A stretch of 64,000 nt of DNA from assembly GCA_947073545.1 (NCBI GenBank), contig CAMTMP010000023.1:1-64000 (forward strand). Direction: 5' to 3'. The stretch is from an uncultured bacterium. GTDB lineage: Bacteria > Bacillota > Clostridia > Lachnospirales > Lachnospiraceae. This document shows, piece after piece, positions 1 through 8,083 of this stretch (position 1 is the first letter of the stretch; each line of letters begins with the position of its first letter). Below the pieces are notes generated by a model. It was not told where the DNA came from. It made no database searches and saw only the letters and a list, made by a program, of their open reading frames with translations. The translations under genes and the position numbers were made by a program.

Positions 1-233
1 GTGCAGACAAAATCCGATGTATACTCTCCGACATCCAATCCATCCAACAACACATTACATCTGATTTCCTTAATCTCATCACTCTCCTGCAGCAGATCAG
101 CATAAGCATACTGGATGGCATCATATGTCCTGCACACCTCAGAACACTTTCCAATCACCCTCTTTTCACATCTTCCCTTGAAATTCTTCTTCCTCATCCT
201 TCGCAAAACCTCCCATCCGGGAACATCCTGCAT
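1..233 (-). CDS. Partial protein, possibly TnsA-like transposase endonuclease subunit (3' end off the window)
   Basis: The reading frame is open from an ATG at 231-233 to the left edge, giving 77 residues with no stop. The visible part is basic at the N-terminus (RRMRKKNFKGR) and ends in IRCNVLLDG then GEYTSDFVC. A short hydrophobic strand followed by a conserved-looking aspartate (YTSDF) resembles the N-terminal restriction-endonuclease-like fold of TnsA, the subunit that cuts the 5' strand in Tn7-type transposition. This is recognition by eye of a weak family. The expected catalytic glutamate is not obvious, and the catalytic lysine would lie beyond the edge. The position supports the idea: it points away from a repeat-rich stretch and from inverted TGT/ACA ends, as tnsA does near the right end of Tn7. 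The ribosome site (GGGA) is weak. It could instead be an unrelated phage or accessory protein. Confidence 0.35.
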   Translation of the reverse strand, partial: MQDVPGWEVLRRMRKKNFKGRCEKRVIGKCSEVCRTYDAIQYAYADLLQESDEIKEIRCNVLLDGLDVGEYTSDFVC

Positions 234-236
234 TTT

Positions 237-367
237 CCCAAAAACGCTCCCAGAAATGTAATCTGATCGTTTTTGGGGAATTTGTCTCTCATTTTTGGGA
301 AATGCCAGTCCTCTCAAATCCCCAGTTTACAAGGATTCCAGACCTATTATCATTCTCCCAAAAACAT
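237..367. repeat. Four copies of a CCCAAAAAYG motif upstream of the TnsA-like gene
   Basis: The motif occurs at 237-246 and 357-367 in one orientation and at 268-278 and 290-300 in the other. This A/T-tract motif does not occur in the neighbouring 262-bp unit. Clustered short repeats between a tnsA start and the element end would fit transposase-binding sites or an operator, but that role is inferred. Otherwise the stretch from 234 to 385 holds nothing recognisable. Confidence 0.4.
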
Positions 368-545
368 CATAAACAAATATCACCATGTCGTAGGGCATTG
401 AAATTTATTCTATATTGGGCACTTAAAAGGCACTTTGTTTTATCCTGTCGGGCTTACGTCCTAATTGCCCCTACTCCATGGTGATTCCTGTGCAGTACGT
501 TCCAAAAATCCCGTATTTATGCGAGGGAAAGGATAGTCGTTAGAC

Positions 546-587
546 AAAAATAAGACCCCGCATCCTGCGATGCAAGGTCTTATTTTT
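546..587. terminator. Bidirectional intrinsic terminator inside the 262-bp unit
   Basis: A perfect 12-bp stem pairs AAAAATAAGACC (546-557) with GGTCTTATTTTT (576-587), with a small inner GCAT/ATGC stem in the loop. A-runs and T-runs flank both arms, so it can work in either direction. It is the first terminator met by transcripts leaving ppdK, 70 bases after its stop. Confidence 0.8.
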
Positions 588-590
588 CTA

Positions 591-647
591 TGTCGTAGAA
601 TAAATATCTTTGCCCTTCTATAGAATAAATTTCAATGCCCTACGACA
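591..647. repeat. Two 24-bp tandem repeats at the right end of the 262-bp unit
   Basis: AGAATAAATATCTTTGCCC (598-616) and AGAATAAATTTCAATGCCC (622-640) are direct repeats offset by 24 bp. The block is bounded by TGTCGTAG (591-598) and CTACGACA (640-647), itself a small inverted pair. The arrangement suggests two protein-binding sites side by side at the element end. Confidence 0.65.
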
Positions 648-656
648 ACTTATATT

Positions 657-3284
657 CTATTTTCCTACATTGTTTATAGCCGCCTGCGCCGCCGCCAATC
701 TCGCAATCGGCACCCTAAACGGTGAACAGGAAACATAGGTCAGCCCCACCTTATGACAGAACTCCACGGAGGATGGATCGCCGCCATGCTCGCCGCAGAT
801 ACCCAGCTTAATATTGGGTCTGGTTGCGCGTCCCTTCTCTGCTGCCATCTGTACGAGCTGTCCCACACCGCTCTGGTCGAGTCTCGCAAAAGGATCGGAC
901 TCATAAATCTTGTTCTTATAGTAATCGCCCAGGAACTTTCCTGCGTCGTCGCGTGAGAACCCAAAGGTCATCTGAGTCAAGTCGTTCGTACCGAAGGAGA
1001 AGAACTCAGCCTCCTCGGCTATCTCGTTTGCCAAAAGCGCTGCTCTCGGAATCTCGATCATCGTACCGATGTGGTACTGAATGTCGGAATTTTTCTCTTT
1101 CTTCACGGCTTCAGCTACTTCCACCACCACGTCCTTGACAAACTTAAGTTCTCTCTTCTCACCAACCAGAGGGATCATAATCTCTGGTACGATATCGTAA
1201 CCCTTCTCATTCTTCACTTCGATTGCCGCTTCCATCACAGCTCTGGTCTGCATTTTAGCAATCTCAGGATAAGTAACCGCAAGACGGCACCCTCTGTGTC
1301 CCATCATGGGATTAAACTCATGGAGGGAATCGCAGATCTCCTGCACTTCCTCCGCCGTCATCATCATTTCAACCGCCAAATCGTCAATATCCGCCTGATC
1401 GGTAGGCACAAACTCATGTAACGGGGGATCAAGGAAACGGATGGTCACGGGTCTGCCCTCCATCACCTCATACAATGCCTTGAAGTCGCCCTTCTGGAAC
1501 GGAATCAGGGCATTGAGCGCTTTCTCTCTCTGCTCTTGGGTTCTCGCCAGAATCATCTGTCTGATCTTCGGAATCCTGTCTGGCTCGAAGAACATATGCT
1601 CGGTACGGCAAAGGCCAATGCCCTCCGCACCATACTTCACTGCATTTGCCGCGTCGGCGGGAGTGTCCGCATTGGTACGCACCTGAAGTTTACGGTACTT
1701 GTCCGCCCACTCCATAATCCGCCCGAAGTTTCCGCTCACGGAAGCCTCAACAGTCTTGATGTCACCTTTATAAATCTTACCGGTGGAACCGTCCAGCGAA
1801 ATGTAATCGCCTTCATGGAATACCTCTCCCCCAAGTTCAAATACTTTATCCTCCTCGTTGATGGCAATGTCGCCACAGCCGGATACGCAGGCCGTACCCA
1901 TGCCGCGGGCCACTACGGCTGCGTGGGAGGTCATGCCGCCGCGCACGGTGAGAATCCCTTCCGCCGCATGCATACCTTCGATATCCTCCGGAGAAGTCTC
2001 CAGACGCACGAGCACTACTCTCTCGCCCTTCTCATGTGCCTCTTTCGCCTCGTTTGCCGTAAAGTAAACCTTACCTGCCGCCGCGCCGGGAGAAGCGGGA
2101 AGTGCCTGTCCGATTACCTGACCAGCCTTCAAAGCGTCGGGATCAAAGGTCGGATGTAAGAGCTGATCCAGCGACTTCGCTTCTATTCTAAGCACTGCCT
2201 CCTCGGGCGTAATTTTTCCTTCGTCTACCAGATCACATGCAATCTGCAAAGCCGCGGGCGCGGTACGCTTGCCGTTTCTCGTCTGTAAAAAGAAGAGCTT
2301 GCCTTCCTCGATGGTAAACTCCATATCCTGCATGTCGCGGTAATGCTCCTCAAGGCGGTTCGCTATCTCCATAAACTGCTTGTAGCACTCGGGAAGATCC
2401 TGCTCCAGTCTGGTAATGGGCTGGGGTGTCCGGATACCTGCCACCACGTCCTCGCCCTGCGCATTGATCAGGTACTCGCCGTAAATGCCTTTTGCGCCGG
2501 TGGAAGGATTTCTCGTAAAGGCAACGCCCGTGCCCGATGTATCGCCCATGTTGCCAAATACCATCGCCTGCACGTTCACCGCCGTACCCCAGTCTCCGGG
2601 AATATCGTTCATGCGTCTGTATACGATCGCTCTCTCATTATCCCAAGAACGGAACACCGCTTTTACCGCCTCCATAAGCTGTGTTCTGGGATCCTGCGGG
2701 AACTCTTCGCCCTTATTCTCTTTATAAATATTCTTGAAACGGACGATAATCTCTTTCATATCCTCCGCCGTCAGGTCAGTATCGAACTTCACGCCTTTGG
2801 ACTCTTTGATTTCGTCTAAAATTCTCTCAAAATAAGATTTGGGGATCTCCATAACCACATCGGAGAACATCTGGATAAATCTGCGATAGGAATCATACGC
2901 AAACCGGGAATTTCCCGTTTTCTGTGCAAAGCCTTCCACCGCCGCATCCGTCAGCCCCAGATTTAGAATAGTATCCATCATACCGGGCATGGACGCTCTT
3001 GCTCCGGAGCGAACCGACACAAGAAGCGGATTCTCGGTATCACCGAACTTCTTACCCTGTTTTTCCTCAAGCCCTGCAAGCGCAGTAAAAATCTGCTCTC
3101 TGATCTCGTCTGAGATCTGTCTGCCGTTATTGTAGTAGTCCGTACAAGCCTCCGTTGTCACAGTGAAGCCCTGCGGAATCGGCAGCCCCAGATTCGTCAT
3201 TTCTGCAAGATTGGCTCCTTTGCCGCCCAGAAGATTACGCATATCCGCGTTTCCTTCTTCAAATAAATATACCCATTTCGCCAT
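657..3284 (-). CDS. ppdK: Pyruvate, phosphate dikinase
   Basis: Reversibly converts pyruvate, ATP and phosphate to phosphoenolpyruvate, AMP and diphosphate; in anaerobes it often runs in the glycolytic direction using diphosphate. At 875 residues it has the family's usual length. The N-terminal nucleotide-binding domain contains LLGGKGANLAEM and VSVRSGARASMPGMMDTILN. The central swivelling domain has the phospho-histidine motif GGMTSHAAVVARGMG near residue 455, and the C-terminal barrel carries GLCRTEHMFF and FGTNDLTQMTFGFSRDD. The start is preceded by GGAGGATAG. It stands alone in the minus direction with an extended -10 at 3339-3344. Its 3' end lies against the inverted-repeat unit, so its original terminator may have been replaced by the one inside that unit. 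Assignment is firm. Confidence 0.97.
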   Translation of the reverse strand: MAKWVYLFEEGNADMRNLLGGKGANLAEMTNLGLPIPQGFTVTTEACTDYYNNGRQISDEIREQIFTALAGLEEKQGKKFGDTENPLLVSVRSGARASMPGMMDTILNLGLTDAAVEGFAQKTGNSRFAYDSYRRFIQMFSDVVMEIPKSYFERILDEIKESKGVKFDTDLTAEDMKEIIVRFKNIYKENKGEEFPQDPRTQLMEAVKAVFRSWDNERAIVYRRMNDIPGDWGTAVNVQAMVFGNMGDTSGTGVAFTRNPSTGAKGIYGEYLINAQGEDVVAGIRTPQPITRLEQDLPECYKQFMEIANRLEEHYRDMQDMEFTIEEGKLFFLQTRNGKRTAPAALQIACDLVDEGKITPEEAVLRIEAKSLDQLLHPTFDPDALKAGQVIGQALPASPGAAAGKVYFTANEAKEAHEKGERVVLVRLETSPEDIEGMHAAEGILTVRGGMTSHAAVVARGMGTACVSGCGDIAINEEDKVFELGGEVFHEGDYISLDGSTGKIYKGDIKTVEASVSGNFGRIMEWADKYRKLQVRTNADTPADAANAVKYGAEGIGLCRTEHMFFEPDRIPKIRQMILARTQEQREKALNALIPFQKGDFKALYEVMEGRPVTIRFLDPPLHEFVPTDQADIDDLAVEMMMTAEEVQEICDSLHEFNPMMGHRGCRLAVTYPEIAKMQTRAVMEAAIEVKNEKGYDIVPEIMIPLVGEKRELKFVKDVVVEVAEAVKKEKNSDIQYHIGTMIEIPRAALLANEIAEEAEFFSFGTNDLTQMTFGFSRDDAGKFLGDYYKNKIYESDPFARLDQSGVGQLVQMAAEKGRATRPNIKLGICGEHGGDPSSVEFCHKVGLTYVSCSPFRVPIARLAAAQAAINNVGK

Positions 3285-3338
3285 GTTATTTGCTATCCTC
3301 CATTTCCGTTGAAAATTAAAGCCACTCGGCTAGCATCT

Positions 3339-3347
3339 ATTTTACCA
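3339..3347 (-). promoter_or_regulatory. Extended -10 promoter for ppdK
   Basis: On the minus strand TGGTAAAAT is an extended -10 element about 55 bases before the ppdK start. No good -35 is seen in the A/T-rich stretch upstream, which is normal for extended -10 promoters. Confidence 0.5.
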
Positions 3348-3469
3348 TATTTTTGAAATAATTACACTGGTTTTTTGAAAATTTTCACAAAAAGAGAGAC
3401 AAATATTACAAAATATTTGACAGATTAGCGTGCGAAAGTACTGGCAGATTTTTGAAATGAGCCAAAAAG

Positions 3470-4312
3470 TCACAACCGGCTGGCCCTGGCCGGAAGAAAA
3501 CTGTCAAAAATGAATACATCATACTCACCCTGCAGCGCTTCCAAATCCTGCTGGCTCCGAATGGTCCAGGCCGCTGCCGGGTGTCTGTAAAGATGCCTGC
3601 ATATTCTTCTTCCCGGCTCTTCACTGAATTTATGATTGTAGGCGATAAAATCAGGTTTCGTCAAAAAATTGAACAAAAGATGCGTCATGGCAAAGTAGAG
3701 AATGTTCCAATACTCGCCCTCCCTGCGGAAATTCGAAGAAAGCTGTCCTCGCACCACATTCCTGCGATTGCGGCGAAACCACCAAAGCACCATCGGATTG
3801 AAAGATTCAATGCAGTAAGCGCCGTGATAGGCACGTAAAAGCCTGTCTATGACGGCACAGCAGGAGACATCAGCCGTCTCCGCCTTGATCTCCACGATCA
3901 GAGGCACGCGCCCGTCCACCATGTCAAGCAGCTCTGACAGCCTTGGAATCCGCTCCTTTGATTGACAAAGCGTGTAACCCTGCAGCTCCTCGTATGTATG
4001 ATTCACAATCTTACCTTCTGCGCTGCAGATTCTTTTCAGTTGAAAATCATGAAAAATAACCGGCACGCCGTCCTTTGTCACCTGCACGTCAAGCTCCATG
4101 CCAAACCCTGCCTCCACTGCTTTTCGAAAGGCCGCCATGGAGTTTTCCGGCGCGTCACCGTCATTGTCATGAAGCCCCCGGTGTGCAAAATACACCTTTT
4201 GAAAGAGCGAGGTATCGGGTCTTTTTATCATGCGCGGCATAATCGCCAGCATATATAAAACGGCAAGCGCCACGATACTGCACAATGTAATTTTGATAGC
4301 CGCCAGAATCAT
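3470..4312 (-). CDS. Membrane-anchored glycerophosphodiester phosphodiesterase
   Basis: Hydrolyses glycerophosphodiesters from phospholipid or teichoic-acid turnover to glycerol-3-phosphate and an alcohol. One N-terminal hydrophobic segment (residues about 3-25) should anchor it with the enzyme outside. The GDPD core follows: AHRGLHDNDG with the catalytic HRG, PENSMAAF, MELDVQVTKDGVPVIFHD with the acidic and second histidine ligands, and later LIVEIKAE. At 280 residues it matches single-domain family members. The start is preceded by AAGGACGGA. It has its own promoter overlapping the end of the gene upstream. Its natural substrate cannot be told from sequence. Confidence 0.88.
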   Translation of the reverse strand: MILAAIKITLCSIVALAVLYMLAIMPRMIKRPDTSLFQKVYFAHRGLHDNDGDAPENSMAAFRKAVEAGFGMELDVQVTKDGVPVIFHDFQLKRICSAEGKIVNHTYEELQGYTLCQSKERIPRLSELLDMVDGRVPLIVEIKAETADVSCCAVIDRLLRAYHGAYCIESFNPMVLWWFRRNRRNVVRGQLSSNFRREGEYWNILYFAMTHLLFNFLTKPDFIAYNHKFSEEPGRRICRHLYRHPAAAWTIRSQQDLEALQGEYDVFIFDSFLPARASRL

Positions 4313-4411
4313 CAGATTGTCCGTCCTTGTCTGCCTCGATGCTTATTCGTCCCCTAACATGGGCTGAAAAAAGCTTTGCCATTCTATCAGCTTTCTCCAG
4401 TTTGCATTTCT

Positions 4412-4439
4412 ATTATAGCAATCTCACCGATATTTTCAA
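4412..4439 (-). promoter_or_regulatory. Promoter of the glycerophosphodiesterase gene
   Basis: TTGAAA (-35, 4434-4439) and TATAAT (-10, 4412-4417) are separated by 16 bases on the minus strand. The -35 overlaps the last codons of the membrane-fusion gene. Confidence 0.65.
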
Positions 4440-5836
4440 GAGCCATCCGACAGCCTCACCACATCCCCTTTCTTAATCTCCTTCGTGGAAGAATCAACGA
4501 TCCGGCTCTCCGCCGTCACAGCCCCTTCTATGGCCGCAAAGCTGTCATTTTTATCAACCACGCTGACCGTGATTTCCTCCACATAGTATTCCGTGCCGAG
4601 AATCCCCTCCCGCTCGCTCACCACATACACAAAGTTCCTGTCGTTCTCCGCGTGCAGGGTTAGAAGCGAAACACAAACCGGGTACTTATCGCCCACCTTA
4701 GAGCAGGTCATTTTCCCGGAAAGACCGGGTGTTCCCGTCTCCTCCGGCAGCCGCAGAAGCGCCGTATATGTGCCCGGCATATTCTCATTTTCTTCCATAT
4801 AATCCACCTTGGCATCAATCTTTTTTCTCCCGTCCAACTGCAATTTCACATCGTCCCCAAGGTTTACATAACTTTTCTGTTCTTTGGTAAGAGACGCACG
4901 GAACTGGCAGGGCACCTCATTGTCCGCCAGAAGAAAGGAAGCCGTATCCGGCACTCTGCCGCCGGTCTGCACATAGACATCAGTCACCATTCCTCCTATG
5001 GGACTGGTGATCTTTCCCTCCGTCTTAAGGATCGTTTGATAGTCGGCAATTTTTTCCTGCACTGCCGCAAGCTCCGCCCGGTAAACCGCCAACGTGGCGT
5101 CCGCGTTATCCTCCTGCAAAGCATCCTCCACCCTGCGGCCCGCATCTTTTATGGTATTGTCCCTGTTCCATCTGGCATCCGCCTCCGCGTAGGCGGCGGC
5201 CTGCAGCTCCTGTTTCAGCCTCTCTTCCGTCTCCTCTCTGGCTTTCTGCTCGGCCTCCATCTCTTCCGCCGTTTTAGACTCGCCATCCTCCCTCTGCCAA
5301 TCGTTCTCGTGCTCCCTGTTCTCGGCCTGCAGCTCCTCAAGAGCCTCCGCCGCCTGTGCCACGTCCTCTGCCGCCCGTCCTACAAGCGTGTCCTGATATC
5401 TGGCAAGCGCATCATAATCCTCTCTCGCCCTTTCCTCCTCCCGCGCCTTCCGGCTTTGCGCCAGTTCCTTATTGTGGACGACGGTGTCGATCTGCAGCTT
5501 CACCTTTTGCGCCGCTAATTCCTGCTCGTCCATAATCTGTTTCATATCTTCCAGATCCACGACAAACAAAAGATCCCCCTCTTCCACCCGATCTCCTGTC
5601 TGCACCGCAAGTTCCTTTACACGCAGACCGCTCATGACAGTCACGGGAAGTTTAGCCCCTGCCTCCACAATTCCCTCCGCCTCCACAATATGCTCGATAT
5701 ACTTGGAATCTGTCCGGGTCGTCGAAACCATAGGCAGTTTTGAGGCATATATACTTTTTGAAATCAGCGTGCACAGCCACATAAAGACCATAAAAGCTGC
5801 CAGCCCCCCGACAATCCTCTTCCTCCGCTTATCCAT
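4436..5836 (-). CDS. HlyD/RND-type membrane-fusion (periplasmic adaptor-like) protein
   Basis: The family links an inner-membrane pump to the outside and is common in Bacillota as the accessory subunit of MacB-type or peptide exporters. A transmembrane segment (about 10-30) is followed by a lipoyl-like half (VEAEGIVEAG, LPVTVMSGLRVKEL, GDRVEEGDLLFVVDLED), then a long glutamate- and alanine-rich coiled coil (about 110-265), the second lipoyl half (GKITSPIGGMVTDVYVQTGGRV) and beta-barrel domains. At 466 residues it is typical. No ABC or RND pump subunit lies beside it; the permeases upstream belong to sugar importers. It is followed at once by the glycerophosphodiesterase promoter. The transported compound is unknown. 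Confidence 0.8.
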   Translation of the reverse strand: MDKRRKRIVGGLAAFMVFMWLCTLISKSIYASKLPMVSTTRTDSKYIEHIVEAEGIVEAGAKLPVTVMSGLRVKELAVQTGDRVEEGDLLFVVDLEDMKQIMDEQELAAQKVKLQIDTVVHNKELAQSRKAREEERAREDYDALARYQDTLVGRAAEDVAQAAEALEELQAENREHENDWQREDGESKTAEEMEAEQKAREETEERLKQELQAAAYAEADARWNRDNTIKDAGRRVEDALQEDNADATLAVYRAELAAVQEKIADYQTILKTEGKITSPIGGMVTDVYVQTGGRVPDTASFLLADNEVPCQFRASLTKEQKSYVNLGDDVKLQLDGRKKIDAKVDYMEENENMPGTYTALLRLPEETGTPGLSGKMTCSKVGDKYPVCVSLLTLHAENDRNFVYVVSEREGILGTEYYVEEITVSVVDKNDSFAAIEGAVTAESRIVDSSTKEIKKGDVVRLSDGS

Positions 5837-5877
5837 GGTTCTATCCTCCTCATATTTTTTCTATCTTCAAAGTGCGT

Positions 5878-5972
5878 GGAGAATGCCCGTTTCTCGGCAT
5901 TCTCCTGTGTGAGACTTAGTGTTTCTTAACGAAGCAGCCTCTGCTGCTGAGTTTTAGAAGCACTTCTCACAC
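5878..5972 (-). repeat. 3'-end double-hairpin element, copy 1 (core type B)
   Basis: Read on the minus strand it starts at the stop codon of the permease gene. A long stem pairs GTGTGAGA (5907-5914) with TCTCACAC (5965-5972), with a CAGCAG/CTGCTTC core, and is followed by the short stem GGCATTCTCC/GGAGAATGCC (5878-5905). The outermost base is the first base of the stop triplet. Confidence 0.85.
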
Positions 5973-6844
5973 TATTCTTTTAGGCCTGAATAAACTATCC
6001 CCTGCTCCAGATAATCCTGCCCCAGCACAAATACAAAAGCCGCCGGAATCAAAGTGACAAACGAGGCGCAGAGCGCAAAGCCAGCCTGCAGCCACGAGAT
6101 CTCCGGCAGATACAATGACAGCGGCCACAGCGCCTTCTCTTCCAGAAACGCCAGCGGCTGCTCCATCAAATTCCAATACTCCAAAAAACCTAACACCATA
6201 GCAGATAACAATCCACTTTTCCCTAAAGGAAGCCCCATTGTCAGAAATATCCGCAGTTCACCCGCCCCGTCAATCCGCGCCGCCTCAAACAGCTGCGGAG
6301 GAATCGCCCGGAAACCGCCGTAGGTCAAAAAGATCGGCAAGGTGGAAAACACCGCCGGTAAAATAATGGCAGCATGGGTATTCATCATCCCCAGGCGGTC
6401 AAGCACCAGATAGCTGGAAAGCATCGTCACCTGGAACGGCAGAAGCATCAGCACCACATAGAGGGCAAACAAAGCCCTGCTCCCACGCACAGAATAGGCA
6501 GCAAACGCCCACGCCGCAGGAACCCCCACCAGAAGCTGCCCCGCCAAAATACAGAGCACCAGCTTCACAGAGTTCCAAAAGAGAACAAAGAACGAAGGCG
6601 TCATAAACAGAAGCCTCCCGTAATGTTCAAAAGTGGGATAATCCGGCATCAGTTTCCAGCGGATATACCCCTCCCCGTCACCGAACACCGGAAGCAGATA
6701 CTGTTTCATTTCCAGACTGTCCATCACCGATCCTGTCAAAATCAGAAGCACAGGAAGGCAAATCAGAACAGCCGGCACAAGCAAAGCTCCCGCCGCAATA
6801 TATTTTTTTATCACACTATATATTTCTTTTCTAAACTTCGGCAT
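5972..6844 (-). CDS. Carbohydrate ABC transporter permease (MalG-like)
   Basis: Inner-membrane subunit of a CUT1-type importer, forming half of the translocation channel. About six hydrophobic segments are visible and the cytoplasmic EAA loop reads EAARIDGAGELRIFLTMGLP near residues 190-210, the surface that docks on the ATPase. The chosen ATG gives 290 residues and has AGAAGGAAGG upstream; an in-frame start 81 bases earlier lacks one. It lies just downstream of its partner permease and of two solute-binding proteins in the same direction. No ATPase gene is nearby, so a shared MsmX-type ATPase encoded elsewhere is likely. The substrate cannot be told. Confidence 0.9.
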   Translation of the reverse strand: MPKFRKEIYSVIKKYIAAGALLVPAVLICLPVLLILTGSVMDSLEMKQYLLPVFGDGEGYIRWKLMPDYPTFEHYGRLLFMTPSFFVLFWNSVKLVLCILAGQLLVGVPAAWAFAAYSVRGSRALFALYVVLMLLPFQVTMLSSYLVLDRLGMMNTHAAIILPAVFSTLPIFLTYGGFRAIPPQLFEAARIDGAGELRIFLTMGLPLGKSGLLSAMVLGFLEYWNLMEQPLAFLEEKALWPLSLYLPEISWLQAGFALCASFVTLIPAAFVFVLGQDYLEQGIVYSGLKE

Positions 6845-6943
6845 CCCACGGCCTTCCTTCTTTTTGTCTAGTATGTACATTGCGAAGCTCGTCTCAACGT
6901 TATATCTATTGTGCAGATAGCACAACCATAAACAGACCCTGCC

Positions 6944-7882
6944 TCACTCCGCCCGGTCCCAGACCCTCTGCAGCGCCATAATCGCCACAAAAAGCACCGC
7001 CCCCACGCACACTGCCGCAGCAGCCATCTTGTCAAACTCCAGATTGACGAACCAGTTGTTGAACAGATGCTGCAGCAGGTAAATATCCTCCTGCGGATAA
7101 GACCCTGCCACCAGATAAGCCTCCCTGTAAATCTTAAACGAATTGAGGAAGGACAAAATCACAATCGTATAAAAACTGCCTTTCAGATTCGGCAGGATGA
7201 TATAACGGATGCATTTCCATCTTCCCGCCCCGTCCACTCTCGCCGCCTCGATAAACTCACTCGGAATCGACAGAATACCGGCAAGCCAGAGCACAACCGT
7301 ATACCCGGTATTCTTCCACAGATAGCTCGTCACCAGTACCCAGAAGGACGCGCCCGTCCCCAGATAGTCCGTAGTCACACTCCCCCATAAACCCGTAAGT
7401 TCCCCGATTTTCGTGAGAAAGAGATTTAAAAAACCCTGCCTGTAAAAGACCATTTTCCATACAAGAACGATGGTGGCAGTCGGCATGGCAAGCGGAAACA
7501 GATACACCGACTTGATCAGCGACGCGTTATGAAAGTTGCTCAGCGTAAGCGCCACCAGAAGCCCCGCCAGCACCAGAAGCGGAATGCATACCACCGTAAA
7601 CCGCGCGGTATTTTTTACCGCCAGCACAAACGCCTGATTCTGAAAAATAACGCCATAGTTTTTCACTCCCGTAAACTCGCCCGTGACCGCCGTCTGAAAA
7701 GACCGCTTCACCACGTCCAGAAAAGGCAGGAGCACAAAAAGAGTCACCCCCGCCAGGCTCGGCAAAAGAAATAAAAGGAAAGCACGTCTCCTGCGCCTGT
7801 ATTTTTTCCCGTTCCCCCACGCCTGCCTATTCCGGATTCGTAATTTATGTAAACTGTATTGCATTCCTCGTGTTTCTGTCAT
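6944..7882 (-). CDS. Sugar ABC transporter permease (MalF/UgpA-like)
   Basis: The partner permease of the MalG-like subunit. A basic N-terminal tail (KKYRRRRR) precedes the first membrane segment (AFLLFLLPSLAGVTLFVLLP), and about six segments are seen in all. The EAA loop is EAARVDGAGRWKCIRYIILP. The start is uncertain: a TATAAT at 7901-7906 would place the transcript start inside the longest frame, so I chose the next ATG, giving 312 residues; another ATG 18 bases further in is possible. Gene order is solute-binding protein, permease F, permease G on one strand, the usual CUT1 order. Confidence 0.88.
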   Translation of the reverse strand: MTETRGMQYSLHKLRIRNRQAWGNGKKYRRRRRAFLLFLLPSLAGVTLFVLLPFLDVVKRSFQTAVTGEFTGVKNYGVIFQNQAFVLAVKNTARFTVVCIPLLVLAGLLVALTLSNFHNASLIKSVYLFPLAMPTATIVLVWKMVFYRQGFLNLFLTKIGELTGLWGSVTTDYLGTGASFWVLVTSYLWKNTGYTVVLWLAGILSIPSEFIEAARVDGAGRWKCIRYIILPNLKGSFYTIVILSFLNSFKIYREAYLVAGSYPQEDIYLLQHLFNNWFVNLEFDKMAAAAVCVGAVLFVAIMALQRVWDRAE

Positions 7883-7986
7883 TCCTCCACAAACTCTCCA
7901 ATTATAGTATGGTATTATTCGTTTTTTCACTATTTTCTATTATTATCTACACAATTATATCATATCACAGCCCATAATCTCTATGC

Positions 7987-8081
7987 GGAGAATGCCGTCC
8001 TTTGGCATTCTCCCGTGCGAATCTATAGAACTTCTTAGCGAAGCAGCCTCTGCTGCTGAGCTTTAGAAGTTCTTTTCGCAC
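7987..8081 (-). repeat. 3'-end double-hairpin element, copy 2 (core type B)
   Basis: It begins two bases after the stop of the first solute-binding protein. Outer arms GTGCGA (8015-8020) and TCGCAC (8076-8081) differ from other copies by paired changes. Inner arms AGAACTTCT/AGAAGTTCT and a CAGCAG core follow, then the short stem 7987-7996 with 8004-8013. Confidence 0.88.
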
Positions 8082-8083
8082 TG

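Larger units (their letters stand above)
386..647. mobile_element. 262-bp unit with 29-bp perfect inverted ends (miniature Tn7-like element or paired transposon ends)
   Basis: Positions 386-414 and 619-647 are perfect inverted copies of a 29-base sequence beginning TGTCGTAGGGCATTG, so the unit starts with TGT and ends with ACA. Inside each end a second GGGC-containing repeat follows at exactly 24 bp: 393 and 417 on the left, and the reverse-strand copies at 613 and 637 on the right. Such arrays are what transposase-binding sites of Tn7-type elements look like. No coding region is credible inside. No flanking duplication is evident: the five bases on the left are CACCA and on the right ACTTA. 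The right border lies nine bases before the ppdK stop triplet. It may be a non-autonomous derivative, or the outer end of the element carrying the gene at 1-233. Confidence 0.55.

Noticed and set aside
302..484. 60-residue plus-strand frame in the left repeat region
   Set aside because: It runs through the inverted repeat and motif cluster, has no ribosome site and no protein-like composition.
591..647. Tandem 24-bp repeats as a CRISPR array
   Set aside because: Only two repeats, no spacers of regular length, and they belong to inverted element ends.
381..652. Five-base target duplication around the 262-bp unit
   Set aside because: The flanks are CACCA and ACTTA and do not match.
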